64,000 nt of DNA from Rhodobiaceae bacterium (lineage in GTDB: Bacteria; Pseudomonadota; Alphaproteobacteria; Rhizobiales; Tepidamorphaceae): the NCBI GenBank assembly GCA_020637895.1, contig JACKJP010000004.1, forward strand, positions 1-64,000, read 5' to 3'. This document shows positions 17,299-26,673 of the stretch, piece by piece. Every line of letters starts with the position of its first letter. The first letter of the stretch is position 1. The notes under the pieces were generated by a model. The model did no database searches and was not told the DNA's origin. It saw only the letters and a list, made by a program, of their open reading frames with translations. A program made the position numbers and the translations under genes.

Positions 17299-18915
17299 TC
17301 AGGCCTTGCCGATGGTGCGGGCATCGATCTGGCGGTGGAACCAGTATTCGTAGCCCTCGACCTTCTTGGTCATCGCCGAGCTCAGCGCCGGTTGCCACAA
17401 CGGGATGCGCGGCACGTCGGTGAAGGCGATCTCGATAAGGCGTTTGATCTTCGGCTCGTACTCGGGATTGTCGACAGGCATGTGCAGCGTCTCTTCGACG
17501 AGCGCCTGGACCTCCGGATTGACGTAGTTGGAGGAGTTGAAGAGGTTGCCCTCCAGATAGGCCCAATAGAAGTAGTAGTCGGGGTAGTTCAGCCAGCCGC
17601 CGAAGTCCTCCAGATGCATCTCGAGACGCTTCTCAACGAGGCAGGCCGTACGCCAGTTGGCGCCAGGGATCTTCTCGATCGGCGCCTTTACCCCGATCTT
17701 GGCGAGATTTTCCTGTATCAGCAGTGCCGCCGGTTCCATCCAGGAGACGAGATCGAGACTGATGTAGAACGGCACAGTGAAGCCATCCGCATAACCGGCT
17801 TCCGCCAGCAGCGCCTTGGCTTTCTCAAGGTCGGTCGAATAGGGGAAAGGCTGCGGCCATGCGATCGAATCGGGCGCCGGGTTCTTGCCGCCCCACATCG
17901 GCACGCCAAGCGAATAGGCCGCCGTCTTGAAGATATCCTCATAGGGGATCGCATAGGCAACAGCCTGACGAACCTTCACATTCTGGAAAGGCTCAAACTT
18001 GAGATTGCAGCCGACGACGAACATGCAGTTCTCGACCGGCGTGGAGACGACTTCAGCCTTGCCGGCATCCTTCAGCTCCTTGGCGTCCTTCGACGGCATG
18101 TCGAAAGACATGTCGACATCGCCCTTCTCGATCAGTGCCCGGCGCGTCGACGGCGAAGGAATTTCACGCATCACGACCCGCTCCACACCCGGCAGCGGTC
18201 CGCTCGTCCACTTGTCGTTGCGCTTGTAGACGAGTTGCTGGCCGGGGTCCCAGCGCTCCACCACATAAGCGCCGCTGCCGGCGGTATTGCGGTGGAGATA
18301 TTCTGTCGCCCACGGGTCGTCCGTCGTCGCGTGTTCCTTCGCGACCTTGGAATTGATGATGAAGGGGACGGGTACCGCGAGATCGGGAATCGTCAGCTTG
18401 CTCTCGTGCGGGATCGTCACCTTGATCGTCTTGTCGTCGATCACCTCGAACTGGGCGGGATCGCCGAGAAGACCCGCCTTCATCTGGGTTGTCGGGAAGC
18501 CGCCAAGCGTCACCGCGCGGTCGAGCGACCATTTCACATCCTCAGCCGTCACCGGCGAGCCATCGGAGAACACCGCGTCCTTGCGCAGGTGGAAGACGAT
18601 CGTCTTACCGTCTTCGGAGACGTCCCAGCTTTCAGCCAGGTCGGGCTCGATGGCGCTGGAATCATAGCTGAGCGAACCGTCCGGCATGGTCTTGGTGCCG
18701 AATGAAACGAGCCGGTCATAGGCATTCACCGCAACCTGGTAGCTGGGACGGTTTGTTCCCTTGCGGTGGAGGTCGAGCGAATTGATTGTCGTACCCAGTG
18801 CAATGACTGCCGTCTTGCCGGAGGCGGCCGAAGCCGGCAGCACGCGCGCCAGCGGCACGAGACCTGCCCCGATCGAGGCCGCCGTTACCGATTTCAGAAA
18901 AGTTCGCCGATCCAT
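17299..18915 (-). CDS. Periplasmic solute-binding protein, family 5 (peptide/nickel/opine type)
   Basis: A 538-residue binding protein. The signal MDRRTFLKSVTAASIGAGLV contains a twin-arginine-like RRTFLK, so Tat export is plausible. The mature part has the family features EPDLAESWDVSEDGKTIVFHLRKDAVFSDG, TAEDVKWSLDRA and AVAYAIPYEDI. AGGGG sits 7 nt before the ATG at 18915; an upstream in-frame extension would cover the operator region and is rejected. First gene of the operon leading to AtzF, which hints at a nitrogen-rich ligand (urea-derived or amide compound), but the ligand cannot be read from the sequence. Confidence 0.9.
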   Translation of the reverse strand: MDRRTFLKSVTAASIGAGLVPLARVLPASAASGKTAVIALGTTINSLDLHRKGTNRPSYQVAVNAYDRLVSFGTKTMPDGSLSYDSSAIEPDLAESWDVSEDGKTIVFHLRKDAVFSDGSPVTAEDVKWSLDRAVTLGGFPTTQMKAGLLGDPAQFEVIDDKTIKVTIPHESKLTIPDLAVPVPFIINSKVAKEHATTDDPWATEYLHRNTAGSGAYVVERWDPGQQLVYKRNDKWTSGPLPGVERVVMREIPSPSTRRALIEKGDVDMSFDMPSKDAKELKDAGKAEVVSTPVENCMFVVGCNLKFEPFQNVKVRQAVAYAIPYEDIFKTAAYSLGVPMWGGKNPAPDSIAWPQPFPYSTDLEKAKALLAEAGYADGFTVPFYISLDLVSWMEPAALLIQENLAKIGVKAPIEKIPGANWRTACLVEKRLEMHLEDFGGWLNYPDYYFYWAYLEGNLFNSSNYVNPEVQALVEETLHMPVDNPEYEPKIKRLIEIAFTDVPRIPLWQPALSSAMTKKVEGYEYWFHRQIDARTIGKA

Positions 18916-18952
18916 GAGAAACCCCTTTTCGGACTGCTGCGACGCAAAAAGA

Positions 18953-18974
18953 TTGCATGCAAAATTGCATACAA
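18953..18974. promoter_or_regulatory. Tandem palindromes, candidate GntR operator
   Basis: TTGCATGCAA (18953-18962, perfect) and TTGCATACAA (18965-18974, one mismatch to symmetry) lie 12 bp apart, about one helical turn, 38 nt before the binding-protein start. Such tandem sites suit the FCD-type GntR regulator encoded at 19130-19825. The rest of the 214-nt gap (18916-19129) holds a weak AAATTTCT/AGAAATTT inverted repeat at 19032-19071 after the regulator gene. Confidence 0.5.
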
Positions 18975-19129
18975 TTAACGAAGCAGATTCCGTGCCAAGT
19001 GGGGAATCCAGATAGACACTTGAAAACACTAAAATTTCTCGAGTGGTCAAAAACTAGGCGATCAGAAATTTGATTAATTTATGAGCGCTTCGCATCAATG
19101 ATAGGCTCAATGCCGAATTGTGCGCCGTC

Positions 19130-19825
19130 TCAGGCCGCCGGTTCTGACGTCGTCTCCACGACAGAGGCCGCGGCCTCGCGAACGGTCAGAATATGCGCCT
19201 TCATGCTTTCATAGGCGGCGTTGCCGTCGCTTGCGTCTATCGCCTCGATGACGCGCTCATGCTCGGCATGCGACAGCGAAATGCGTTCTGCGATCCGGAA
19301 CTGCGCACTGCGGAAATGAAACACACGCCGTCGCGCCTCGTAGGCTGTCTCGACAAGCGCGGGATTGTGCGTGCCATCATAGATCGCCTGATGAAATTTA
19401 GTGTTGATCGCCTCATAGCCAGCCCGATCTTCACCCGCGACGCAAAGCGCCGACTGCTCGTGCAGACGGTGGAGCTGGCATTTTTCGTCAGGACTCATTC
19501 TCTCGGCCGCAAAGCGCGCGCAGGTCCCTTCAAGTTCGGCCATCACTTCAAAAAGCTGCAGCAGCCGCTCGCGCGTCTGCACCAGAACGACGACGCCCTT
19601 GTGTGGCCGCTTTTCGACAAGACCGAGTGCGGAAAGCTGGCTCAGCGTCTCGCGGATCGGGGTGCGCGACACTTCGAACCTGTCAGCAAGGCTCTGCTCG
19701 TCCAGCCTCACGCCCGGCCCGAGAACGCCGGTGACGATCTCATCGGAAAGGATGCGCCTCAAACGGTCGACGACGGTTTCCCGCTTTGCCGGCTCCTGCC
19801 GCCCAATCTTCTCAACGACGCTCAT
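19130..19825 (-). CDS. GntR-family (FCD) transcriptional regulator
   Basis: A 231-residue FadR-subfamily regulator. Winged helix at about residues 17-80 (VVDRLRRILSDEIVTGVLGPG, LDEQSLADRFEVSRTPIRETLSQL, HKGVVV), then an FCD domain with the metal-site pattern: N-x3-FH in INTKFHQAIY and SHAEHERVIEAI. It is encoded directly upstream of, and in the same direction as, the family 5 binding protein, with paired palindromes between them, so it most likely controls the importer/AtzF operon in response to its substrate. Confidence 0.85.
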   Translation of the reverse strand: MSVVEKIGRQEPAKRETVVDRLRRILSDEIVTGVLGPGVRLDEQSLADRFEVSRTPIRETLSQLSALGLVEKRPHKGVVVLVQTRERLLQLFEVMAELEGTCARFAAERMSPDEKCQLHRLHEQSALCVAGEDRAGYEAINTKFHQAIYDGTHNPALVETAYEARRRVFHFRSAQFRIAERISLSHAEHERVIEAIDASDGNAAYESMKAHILTVREAAASVVETTSEPAA

Positions 19826-19911
19826 ACTGCTCTCGTATGGCCACGAATCCTGCCCCCGCTAATGTTCTGGCCCCAAAGCCGCACAATGTCGAGGGTCTAG
19901 GCCACACGACG

Positions 19912-20787
19912 TCAATTCCCGATCCTGAGCAACGCGCGCGCCTCTTCCGGGGTCGCAGGTTCACGGCCATACCGCCGCGCAATCGCGACTGCACGCTCGA
20001 CAACGGATGCGTTCGTCGGTTCGCCAAGCTCGCGATAGTCATAGTCGCCGATCCCGATGGAAATATGTCCACCCTGCCTTGCGATATGGGGCACCAGCGG
20101 CAGCAGGTCACCACCGCTACAGTGCACCGTCCACTCCGTGGGGCCCAGCGAGGGCAAAAAGCCCTCATAGGCGGCCAGCCCCACGAGATCAGGCGGGTGC
20201 AGCGCCAGGGACTTCGCGCTAAGACCGAGGAGGAGATAGGGAACGGGATCGATCAGGCCGTTCTCAAGGAACAACCGGGTCATCCGCAGCATCGGCAAAT
20301 TCCAGTGAACCAGCTGCGGTCGCACGCCGAGTTCCCTGAACCGGGCGGCGAAGAACTTAAGTGTCGGGACGCTGTTGAGATAGACCCTGCCTTCTGTTTC
20401 AAGCCAGCTGCCGTCGGGCGTCAGCCTGTCAACATTTGTCGAGCCCATATCTATAGGTGCCAGATCTGGAGCGAGCCCAACGCCAGCCAGCGCTTTGATA
20501 TGTGCGATGCGCGAGGATGCTTCCGCCCCGGCCGTGTCAGCGCCAAGCGTTGGATACACAAGAAGGCCGCTCGCAGCGCGGATCGCCTCGATTGCCGCTC
20601 GATAGACTTCGAAACCGAAGGCTGGGGCACCATCGGTATCGCGCGCGTGAAAGTGGATCACGGAGGCACCCGCCCCTTCACACTCGCGCGCTGCATTCGC
20701 CAGTTCGCTTGCAGTCCAGGGAATATGCCGGTTTCCCGTGCGCATCGCATATTCATTGACGCGCGCCTCAATAATGATCGGCTTCAC
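19912..20787 (-). CDS. Beta-keto acid cleavage enzyme (BKACE, DUF849)
   Basis: A 291-residue TIM-barrel protein related to 3-keto-5-aminohexanoate cleavage enzyme. It opens with IIIEARVNEY; the first metal-binding His pair is in SVIHFHARD (about residues 44-52), and later family segments are VHWNLPMLR, WTVHCSGGDLLPL and HISIGIGDYDY. BKACEs move an acetyl unit from acetyl-CoA onto a beta-keto acid and differ widely in substrate. The start is GTG at 20787 with GGGAGGA just upstream. It shares the divergent region 20788-20921 with the transglutaminase gene; nothing nearby reveals the substrate. Confidence 0.85.
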   Translation of the reverse strand: MKPIIIEARVNEYAMRTGNRHIPWTASELANAARECEGAGASVIHFHARDTDGAPAFGFEVYRAAIEAIRAASGLLVYPTLGADTAGAEASSRIAHIKALAGVGLAPDLAPIDMGSTNVDRLTPDGSWLETEGRVYLNSVPTLKFFAARFRELGVRPQLVHWNLPMLRMTRLFLENGLIDPVPYLLLGLSAKSLALHPPDLVGLAAYEGFLPSLGPTEWTVHCSGGDLLPLVPHIARQGGHISIGIGDYDYRELGEPTNASVVERAVAIARRYGREPATPEEARALLRIGN

Positions 20788-20808
20788 GGTTTCCTCCCGC
20801 CAGATGTC

Positions 20809-20862
20809 GCACCATCACTTGAGTCGGGCTCAAAACGATTTCGCTCAGAACAACGATGGTGC
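20809..20862. promoter_or_regulatory. Spaced inverted repeat in a divergent promoter region
   Basis: GCACCATC (20809-20816) and GATGGTGC (20855-20862) are perfect 8-bp arms 38 nt apart, enclosing a smaller TTGAG-TCGGG-CTCAA repeat (20819-20833). The pair lies between the BKACE gene and the transglutaminase gene and could be an operator, but no partner regulator is adjacent. Confidence 0.3.
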
Positions 20863-20921
20863 AACGCAAAATTTTATGAAACTCTGTCAGCTTGTGTGTG
20901 TATCGAACTGCAAACGGGCCA

Positions 20922-23900
20922 ATGTCGATCAAGGCTGCCATACATCATCTGACCCACTACCGGTACGACCGCCCGGTCACGCTGGGTCCGCAAATCATCC
21001 GTCTTCGACCCGCGCCGCATAGCCGTACACGGGTGATCTCCCATTCGCTGAAAGTCAGTCCGGCTGGACATTTCGTCAATCATCAGCAGGACCCGTACGG
21101 CAACTGGCTGGCCCGTTTCGTATTCCCCGAACCGGTCCGCGAACTGAAGATCGAGGTCGATCTCGTCGCCGACATGACGGTCTACAATCCGTTCGATTTC
21201 TTCGTTGAGGAAAGTGCCGAGGACTGGCCATTCGATTATGCCGCCGACATCGAACCGGATCTGTCCATCTACAGACGCACCGAACCGGTTACCCCGCGCT
21301 TTGAAAAGTTCCTCGCCGGCATTGACCGCACGCCGCGACGCACTGTCGATCTTGTCGTCGATCTCAATGCGAGCCTGTCGCGCCAGATTGGATACGTCAT
21401 TCGCATGGAGCCCGGCGTCCAGACGCCTGAGGAGACGCTCGAAAAGGCGTCCGGCTCATGCCGCGATACTTCCTGGCTTCTGGTCGAGACGCTCCGGCAT
21501 CTCGGATTTGCCGCGCGCTTCGTCTCCGGCTACCTGATCCAGCTCAAGCCGGATCTGGTATCGCTTGATGGTCCGCCCGGCACCGATCACGACTTCACCG
21601 ACCTGCATGCATGGGCCGAGGTCTATCTTCCTGGCGCTGGCTGGATCGGTCTCGACCCGACCTCCGGCCTGCTGACCGGCGAAAGCCACATACCGCTTGC
21701 GGCGACGCCTCACTATCGCAATGCCGCCCCGATCTCGGGCATGGCGAGCTATGCCGAGGTCGACTTCGACTTCAACATGACTGTAACGCGCGTTGCCGAG
21801 CATCCGCGCATCACCAGGCCGTTCTCCGACGAATCCTGGGAAGCGCTCGACGCGCTGGGACAGAAAATCGACGCGGCGATGCAAGAAGGTGACGTGCGCC
21901 TGACCATGGGCGGCGAACCTACATTCGTATCCATCGACGACTTTGAATCCGACGAATGGAACAGCGCCGCCGTGGGGCCGACGAAGCGCGATCTTGCGGA
22001 CAAGCTGATCCGGCGCCTGCGCGACCGCTTCGCTCCGGGTGGTTTCCTGCACTATGGCCAGGGCAAATGGTATCCGGGCGAAAGCCTGCCACGCTGGACG
22101 TTCTCGCTCTATTGGCGCCGCGACGACAAGCCGATCTGGAAGGACGCAGGGCTGATCGCCGACGAGGCGGAAGAGACCGACGCGAAGGTCGCGGACGCGG
22201 GCCGGCTGCTGGATGCCATTGCCGGCGAACTGGGCATCGAGGATGGCTACGTCATCCCGGCCTATGAGGACCCGGGCGAATGGCTGCTCAAGGAAGCCAG
22301 GCTTCCCGAGAACGTGACCCCGTCAAATTCCAAGCTTTCCGATCCCGAGGAACGGCACCGCATCGCGCGCGTCTTCGAACGCGGCCTGACCTCGCCGACA
22401 GGCTACGTCCTGCCGATCCAGCGCTGGCAGTCGAAGGCTTCCGACTCGCGCTGGCGTTCGGAATCCTGGAAGCTGAGACGGGGCAATCTCTTTCTTGTCG
22501 CGGGCGACAGCCCGGCCGGCTTTCGCCTGCCGCTCGGCTCGTTGCCTCATATTCCGGCGGCCAGCTACCCCTATATCCATCCTGCCGATCCGGTAGAGCC
22601 ACGAGGCCCGCTGCCCGATCCCGACGCGGCTGAAGTTGCCCGCAAGGAAGCGGCGGAACGCACGCAGCCTGTCTCCGAAATCACCGCGGCCGAACCGGGC
22701 CAGACCCTTATCGAACAGGTCATCGGCGAAGCGGGCGGCGCGATCCGCACAGCCATGTCGGTTGAACTGCGCGACGGCCGGCTTTGCGTCTTCATGCCGC
22801 CGGTGGAACGCGCCGAGGACTATCTGGAACTGATTGCCGCTGTGGAAGCCGCGGCCGCCCGGCTGGGCGTTCAGGTTCACATCGAGGGCTACACGCCGCC
22901 GCACGATCCGCGCATCAACGTGATCCGCGTCGCGCCCGACCCCGGCGTCATCGAGGTCAACATCCACCCCGCCGCGAGCTGGGCCGACTGTGTCGCGATC
23001 ACCGAAGGCGTCTACGAGGAAGCGCGACAGACCCGCCTCGGCGCAGACAAGTTCATGATCGACGGGCGTCATACAGGAACGGGCGGCGGCAACCATGTGG
23101 TCGTAGGCGGCATCACCCCACTCGACAGCCCGTTCCTGCGCAGGCCGGACCTGCTGCGAAGCCTGATCCTGCACTGGCAGCGGCATCCGAGCCTGTCCTA
23201 TCTGTTCTCCGGTCTTTTCATCGGCCCGACCAGCCAGGCGCCGCGCATTGACGAAGCGCGCCATGACAGCCTCTACGAACTGGAAATCGCGCTTGCGCAG
23301 ATTCCGCATCCCGGCAAGGGCGACGCGCCGCTGCCCTGGCTCGTCGACAGGCTGCTGCGCAACATGCTCATCGACGTAACCGGAAACACCCATCGCGCGG
23401 AAATCTGCATCGACAAGCTCTTTTCGCCCGATGGCACGACCGGCCGCCTTGGTCTCGTCGAGTTCCGCGGATTCGAGATGCCCCCGAACCCGCGTATGAG
23501 CCTGGCACAGCAGGTGCTGATCCGGGCCATCATCGCCCGCATGTGGAAGGAGCCCGTCGGCGGCAACCTCATCAGGTGGGGAACCGCGCTCAACGACCGC
23601 TTCATGCTGCCCCATTATCTGAGGCAGGACTTCATGGACGTGCTGCGCGATCTTCGCGAGCACGGCTTCGATTTCAGGCCGGAATGGTACGAGGCGCAGT
23701 TCGAGTTCCGTTTCCCGTTCTGCGGAGAAGTCTCGGTGGACGATATCCATCTGGAACTCAGGCAGGCGCTCGAACCCTGGCACGTCCTTGGCGAAACCGG
23801 AGCCATCGGCGGAACGGTCCGCTATACCGATAGCTCTGTGGAACGGCTTCAGGTCAAGCTCACAGCGGCCGATCCGGAACGTTACGCCGTTGCCTGCAAT

Positions 23901-24260
23901 GGCCGGCTGGTGCCGCTGCGTGGCACCGACGAGAACGGCGTATCCGTCGCGGGCGTACGCTACAAGGCCTGGCAGCCGCCGCTTGCCCTCCATCCGGTGC
24001 TGCCCGTCGATGCGCCCCTCACCTTCGATATCTTCGATCTGTGGAGCGGCCGCGCCATCGGCGGATGCGTCTATCATGTAGCCCATCCCGGCGGTCGCAA
24101 CTACGAGACCTTCCCGGTCAATGCAAACGAGGCGGAGGCGCGCCGTCTTGCCCGCTTTGAAGCCCGTGGCCACCGCCCCGGCGCCTATGTGCCAGCCGCT
24201 GCGTCGCCGCATCCGGAATTTCCGATGACGCTCGACATGCGCCGGCAGCCCGGTCTGTGA
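20922..24260 (+). CDS. Transglutaminase-like / DUF2126 two-domain protein
   Basis: A 1112-residue cytoplasmic-looking protein without a signal peptide. Residues 1-90 form the bacterial transglutaminase N-terminal region (IHHLTHYRYDRPVTLGPQIIRLRP); the papain-like core has a full triad: Cys180 (SGSCRDTSW), His229 (LHAWAEVYLPG) and Asp245 (GLDPTSGL). From about residue 320 a DUF2126 region follows, with RLTMGGEPTFVSIDDFES, FLHYGQGKWYPGE, GRHTGTGGGNHVVVGG and GLVEFRGFEMPPNPRM. I chose ATG 20922 because homologous sequence begins at MSIKAAIHH. It is 3 nt before the ATP-grasp gene. The module is widely co-encoded with ATP-grasp/alpha-E proteins and is predicted to act in peptide ligation or hydrolysis. 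Confidence 0.88.
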   Translation: MSIKAAIHHLTHYRYDRPVTLGPQIIRLRPAPHSRTRVISHSLKVSPAGHFVNHQQDPYGNWLARFVFPEPVRELKIEVDLVADMTVYNPFDFFVEESAEDWPFDYAADIEPDLSIYRRTEPVTPRFEKFLAGIDRTPRRTVDLVVDLNASLSRQIGYVIRMEPGVQTPEETLEKASGSCRDTSWLLVETLRHLGFAARFVSGYLIQLKPDLVSLDGPPGTDHDFTDLHAWAEVYLPGAGWIGLDPTSGLLTGESHIPLAATPHYRNAAPISGMASYAEVDFDFNMTVTRVAEHPRITRPFSDESWEALDALGQKIDAAMQEGDVRLTMGGEPTFVSIDDFESDEWNSAAVGPTKRDLADKLIRRLRDRFAPGGFLHYGQGKWYPGESLPRWTFSLYWRRDDKPIWKDAGLIADEAEETDAKVADAGRLLDAIAGELGIEDGYVIPAYEDPGEWLLKEARLPENVTPSNSKLSDPEERHRIARVFERGLTSPTGYVLPIQRWQSKASDSRWRSESWKLRRGNLFLVAGDSPAGFRLPLGSLPHIPAASYPYIHPADPVEPRGPLPDPDAAEVARKEAAERTQPVSEITAAEPGQTLIEQVIGEAGGAIRTAMSVELRDGRLCVFMPPVERAEDYLELIAAVEAAAARLGVQVHIEGYTPPHDPRINVIRVAPDPGVIEVNIHPAASWADCVAITEGVYEEARQTRLGADKFMIDGRHTGTGGGNHVVVGGITPLDSPFLRRPDLLRSLILHWQRHPSLSYLFSGLFIGPTSQAPRIDEARHDSLYELEIALAQIPHPGKGDAPLPWLVDRLLRNMLIDVTGNTHRAEICIDKLFSPDGTTGRLGLVEFRGFEMPPNPRMSLAQQVLIRAIIARMWKEPVGGNLIRWGTALNDRFMLPHYLRQDFMDVLRDLREHGFDFRPEWYEAQFEFRFPFCGEVSVDDIHLELRQALEPWHVLGETGAIGGTVRYTDSSVERLQVKLTAADPERYAVACNGRLVPLRGTDENGVSVAGVRYKAWQPPLALHPVLPVDAPLTFDIFDLWSGRAIGGCVYHVAHPGGRNYETFPVNANEAEARRLARFEARGHRPGAYVPAAASPHPEFPMTLDMRRQPGL

Positions 24261-24263
24261 GCG

Positions 24264-26666
24264 ATGAACCTCTCCAGCGAACATAGGGAACAACGGGCAA
24301 ACCGGCTGATCGCCGGCTACGAGCGGCTTGGCGACGTGCCGGACGAGCTGTTCGACGTCCACGGCAATATCCGGCCGGTCTGGCAGGGATTTCTCGATTA
24401 CCTCGGCCGGTTCAGCGACGACGACCTGACGCGTCGCCTCGCCCGCGGCGACCAGTATCTGAAGGATGCCGGCGTATTCTTCCGACAGTATGGCGAGGAC
24501 GCCGCCGTCGAGCGCGACTGGCCGCTCTCGCACATTCCTGTCCTGATTCATGAGGCCGAATGGCAGGCGCTAGGCGAAGGTCTGATCCAGCGGGCCGAAC
24601 TACTCGAACGGATCGTCGCCGATCTTTATGGCGACAACCGCCTGATCGCAGAGGGGCTGTTGCCGCCCGCCCTTATCGCCGGCAATCCCGAATGGCTGCG
24701 TCCGCTCGTCGGCGTCAAACCGGCAAGCGGTCACTATCTCAGTTTCGTCGCCTTCGATATCGGCCGCGGGCCTGACGGCACTTGGTGGGTCATGGGCGAC
24801 CGCACACAGGCGCCCTCCGGCGCCGGTTTTGCGCTTGAGAACCGCGTGGCGACCTCGCGTTCGTTCGCCGATTATTTTGCCAAAGCGCAGGTGCACAGGC
24901 TGGCGGGTTTCTTTCGCCATTTTCGCGACACGCTCAACCAGATGCGGATCAACAAGGATACGCGCGTTGCCATCCTCACTCCGGGGCTGCTGAACGATAC
25001 CTATTTCGAACACGCCTATATTGCGCGCTACCTGGGCTTCAGCCTGCTGGAAGGCGAGGATCTCGTCGTCGAGGATGGCGTTCTGAAGGTTCGCACCATC
25101 GACGGCGCGCGGCCTCTCAGCGTCGTATGGCGCCGTCTCGACGCGTCCTACACGGACCCGCTTGAACTTGACGAGCATTCGCAACTCGGCACGCCGGGCC
25201 TGCTCGGCGCCGTTCGCTCCGGTTCCGTTTCGGTCGTCAACGCGCTCGGCACCGGCGTGCTGGAAAGCCGGGCGCTCATGGCATTCTATCCCGAAATCGG
25301 CCTGCATCTCCTCGGCGAGCCGTTGAAGCTGCCCAATATTGCAACCTGGTGGTGTGGCCCGCGCGAACAGCGCGACTATGTGCGCGGTAACCTCTCGCGT
25401 CTCGTCGTCGGCCCGGCGCTGTCCACCCGCCTGCCATTTGAATTCGGCAATGATACTGCCGTCGGCGGACGATTTCTGGACGGCAGCGCGCGCGACATCG
25501 ACAGCTGGATTGAGGAAAACGGACCTTCGCTGGTCGGGCAGGAAGCGGTGTCGCTTTCAACGACCCCTGCATTCAGCGGTGGGCGGCTCGTCGCCCGTCC
25601 GCTCAGCCTTCGCATTTTTCTCGCCCGAACGTCCAATGGCTGGGAGGTCATGCCCGGTGGTTTTGCGCGCATTGGCCGCTCGCCCGATCCGGCGGCAATT
25701 GCCATGCAACGTGGCGGCTCGGTCGCCGATGTCTGGATCGTCAGCGACAATCCGGTTTCGGTCGAGACGATGCTGCCGACCGACAAGGAGCCCTACACCA
25801 GACCCCAGCCGGGCATTCTGCCGAGCCGCGCTGCGGACAACCTCTACTGGCTCGGCCGCTATGTGGAGCGGGCGGAAAACATCATGCGGCTGCTCCGCGC
25901 CTACCATCTCAGGCTGGCGGAATCCGCCAATGAGGATCTGCCGATCATCCGCAACCTGACCCTCTATCTTCACATGCTGAAGATCGACCCGAAGGTGCCG
26001 GTGCCCGAACCGCTGCTGGCGACGATACGGTCGGCCATCAACAGCGCATTGAGAATCCGCGACCGCTTTTCCGTCGATGGCTGGACCGCCCTGAACGAAC
26101 TGTCGCGTACCGCCGGCCGCTTCGCCGCCTATGTCTCGCCGGGCGACGACGCCGCGCACGCCTATGGCGAAATGCTTCGCCGCATTACCGCTTTTTCGGG
26201 TCTCGTGCATGAGAACATGTACCGGTTCTCCGGATGGCGCTTCCTGACGATCGGAAGGTCGCTGGAACGTGCTGACGCGATGGCATCTGTCCTTGCATGG
26301 TTCGCCGACGCGACTGCACCCGAAGGCGCGCTCGATCTCGCCGTCGAATTCGGCGACAGCGTGATGACGCACCGTCGCCGCTACGCGGTCGCCACCAACC
26401 GCAACAACGCCATCGATCTGCTGGTTCTGGATGCGTTGAACCCGCGCTCGATCCTCTATCAGATAGGTGAGATCAAGACGCATGTGAGCGCCCTGCCGCG
26501 CATAGGCGAGGAAGCCCAGATGACGCCGCTCGAAAGATTCGTCCTGAAACTGCACACGGGCATTGCGATCCGCATGCCGTCGGATCTGAAGGCGACGGAC
26601 TTCCTCAACGTGCGCAACGATCTTGGCGCGATCTCCGACCTGTTATCGGAAACCTATCTCGGTTAG
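24264..26666 (+). CDS. Circularly permuted ATP-grasp / alpha-E fusion protein
   Basis: An 800-residue fusion of two proteins that are usually separate. Residues 1-500 are a circularly permuted ATP-grasp region (YDELFD-type start VPDELFDVHGNIRP, VGQEAVSLSTTPAF, ARPLSLRIFLA, VMPGGFARIG). Residues about 515-800 are an alpha-E domain starting at PGILPSRAADNLYWLGRYVERAENIMRLL. The Lys normally in the VVKP nucleotide-binding segment appears replaced by Gly383 (RLVVGPALS). Predicted ATP-dependent carboxylate-amine ligase, possibly degenerate, acting with the flanking transglutaminases. No experimental substrate is known to me. Confidence 0.85.
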   Translation: MNLSSEHREQRANRLIAGYERLGDVPDELFDVHGNIRPVWQGFLDYLGRFSDDDLTRRLARGDQYLKDAGVFFRQYGEDAAVERDWPLSHIPVLIHEAEWQALGEGLIQRAELLERIVADLYGDNRLIAEGLLPPALIAGNPEWLRPLVGVKPASGHYLSFVAFDIGRGPDGTWWVMGDRTQAPSGAGFALENRVATSRSFADYFAKAQVHRLAGFFRHFRDTLNQMRINKDTRVAILTPGLLNDTYFEHAYIARYLGFSLLEGEDLVVEDGVLKVRTIDGARPLSVVWRRLDASYTDPLELDEHSQLGTPGLLGAVRSGSVSVVNALGTGVLESRALMAFYPEIGLHLLGEPLKLPNIATWWCGPREQRDYVRGNLSRLVVGPALSTRLPFEFGNDTAVGGRFLDGSARDIDSWIEENGPSLVGQEAVSLSTTPAFSGGRLVARPLSLRIFLARTSNGWEVMPGGFARIGRSPDPAAIAMQRGGSVADVWIVSDNPVSVETMLPTDKEPYTRPQPGILPSRAADNLYWLGRYVERAENIMRLLRAYHLRLAESANEDLPIIRNLTLYLHMLKIDPKVPVPEPLLATIRSAINSALRIRDRFSVDGWTALNELSRTAGRFAAYVSPGDDAAHAYGEMLRRITAFSGLVHENMYRFSGWRFLTIGRSLERADAMASVLAWFADATAPEGALDLAVEFGDSVMTHRRRYAVATNRNNAIDLLVLDALNPRSILYQIGEIKTHVSALPRIGEEAQMTPLERFVLKLHTGIAIRMPSDLKATDFLNVRNDLGAISDLLSETYLG

Positions 26667-26673
26667 CTCACCC

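Noticed and set aside
18916..19050. N-terminal extension of the family 5 binding protein
   Set aside because: The open frame continues 45 codons upstream, but it covers the operator palindromes, and the Tat-type signal and ribosome binding site support ATG 18915.
19823..19839. CATAC-N7-GTATG repeat over the GntR start codon
   Set aside because: The arms are only 5 bp and include the start codon; chance is likely.
22323..24551. 742-codon minus-strand open frame
   Set aside because: It is a shadow of the DUF2126 and ATP-grasp genes; its translation has no recognisable domains.
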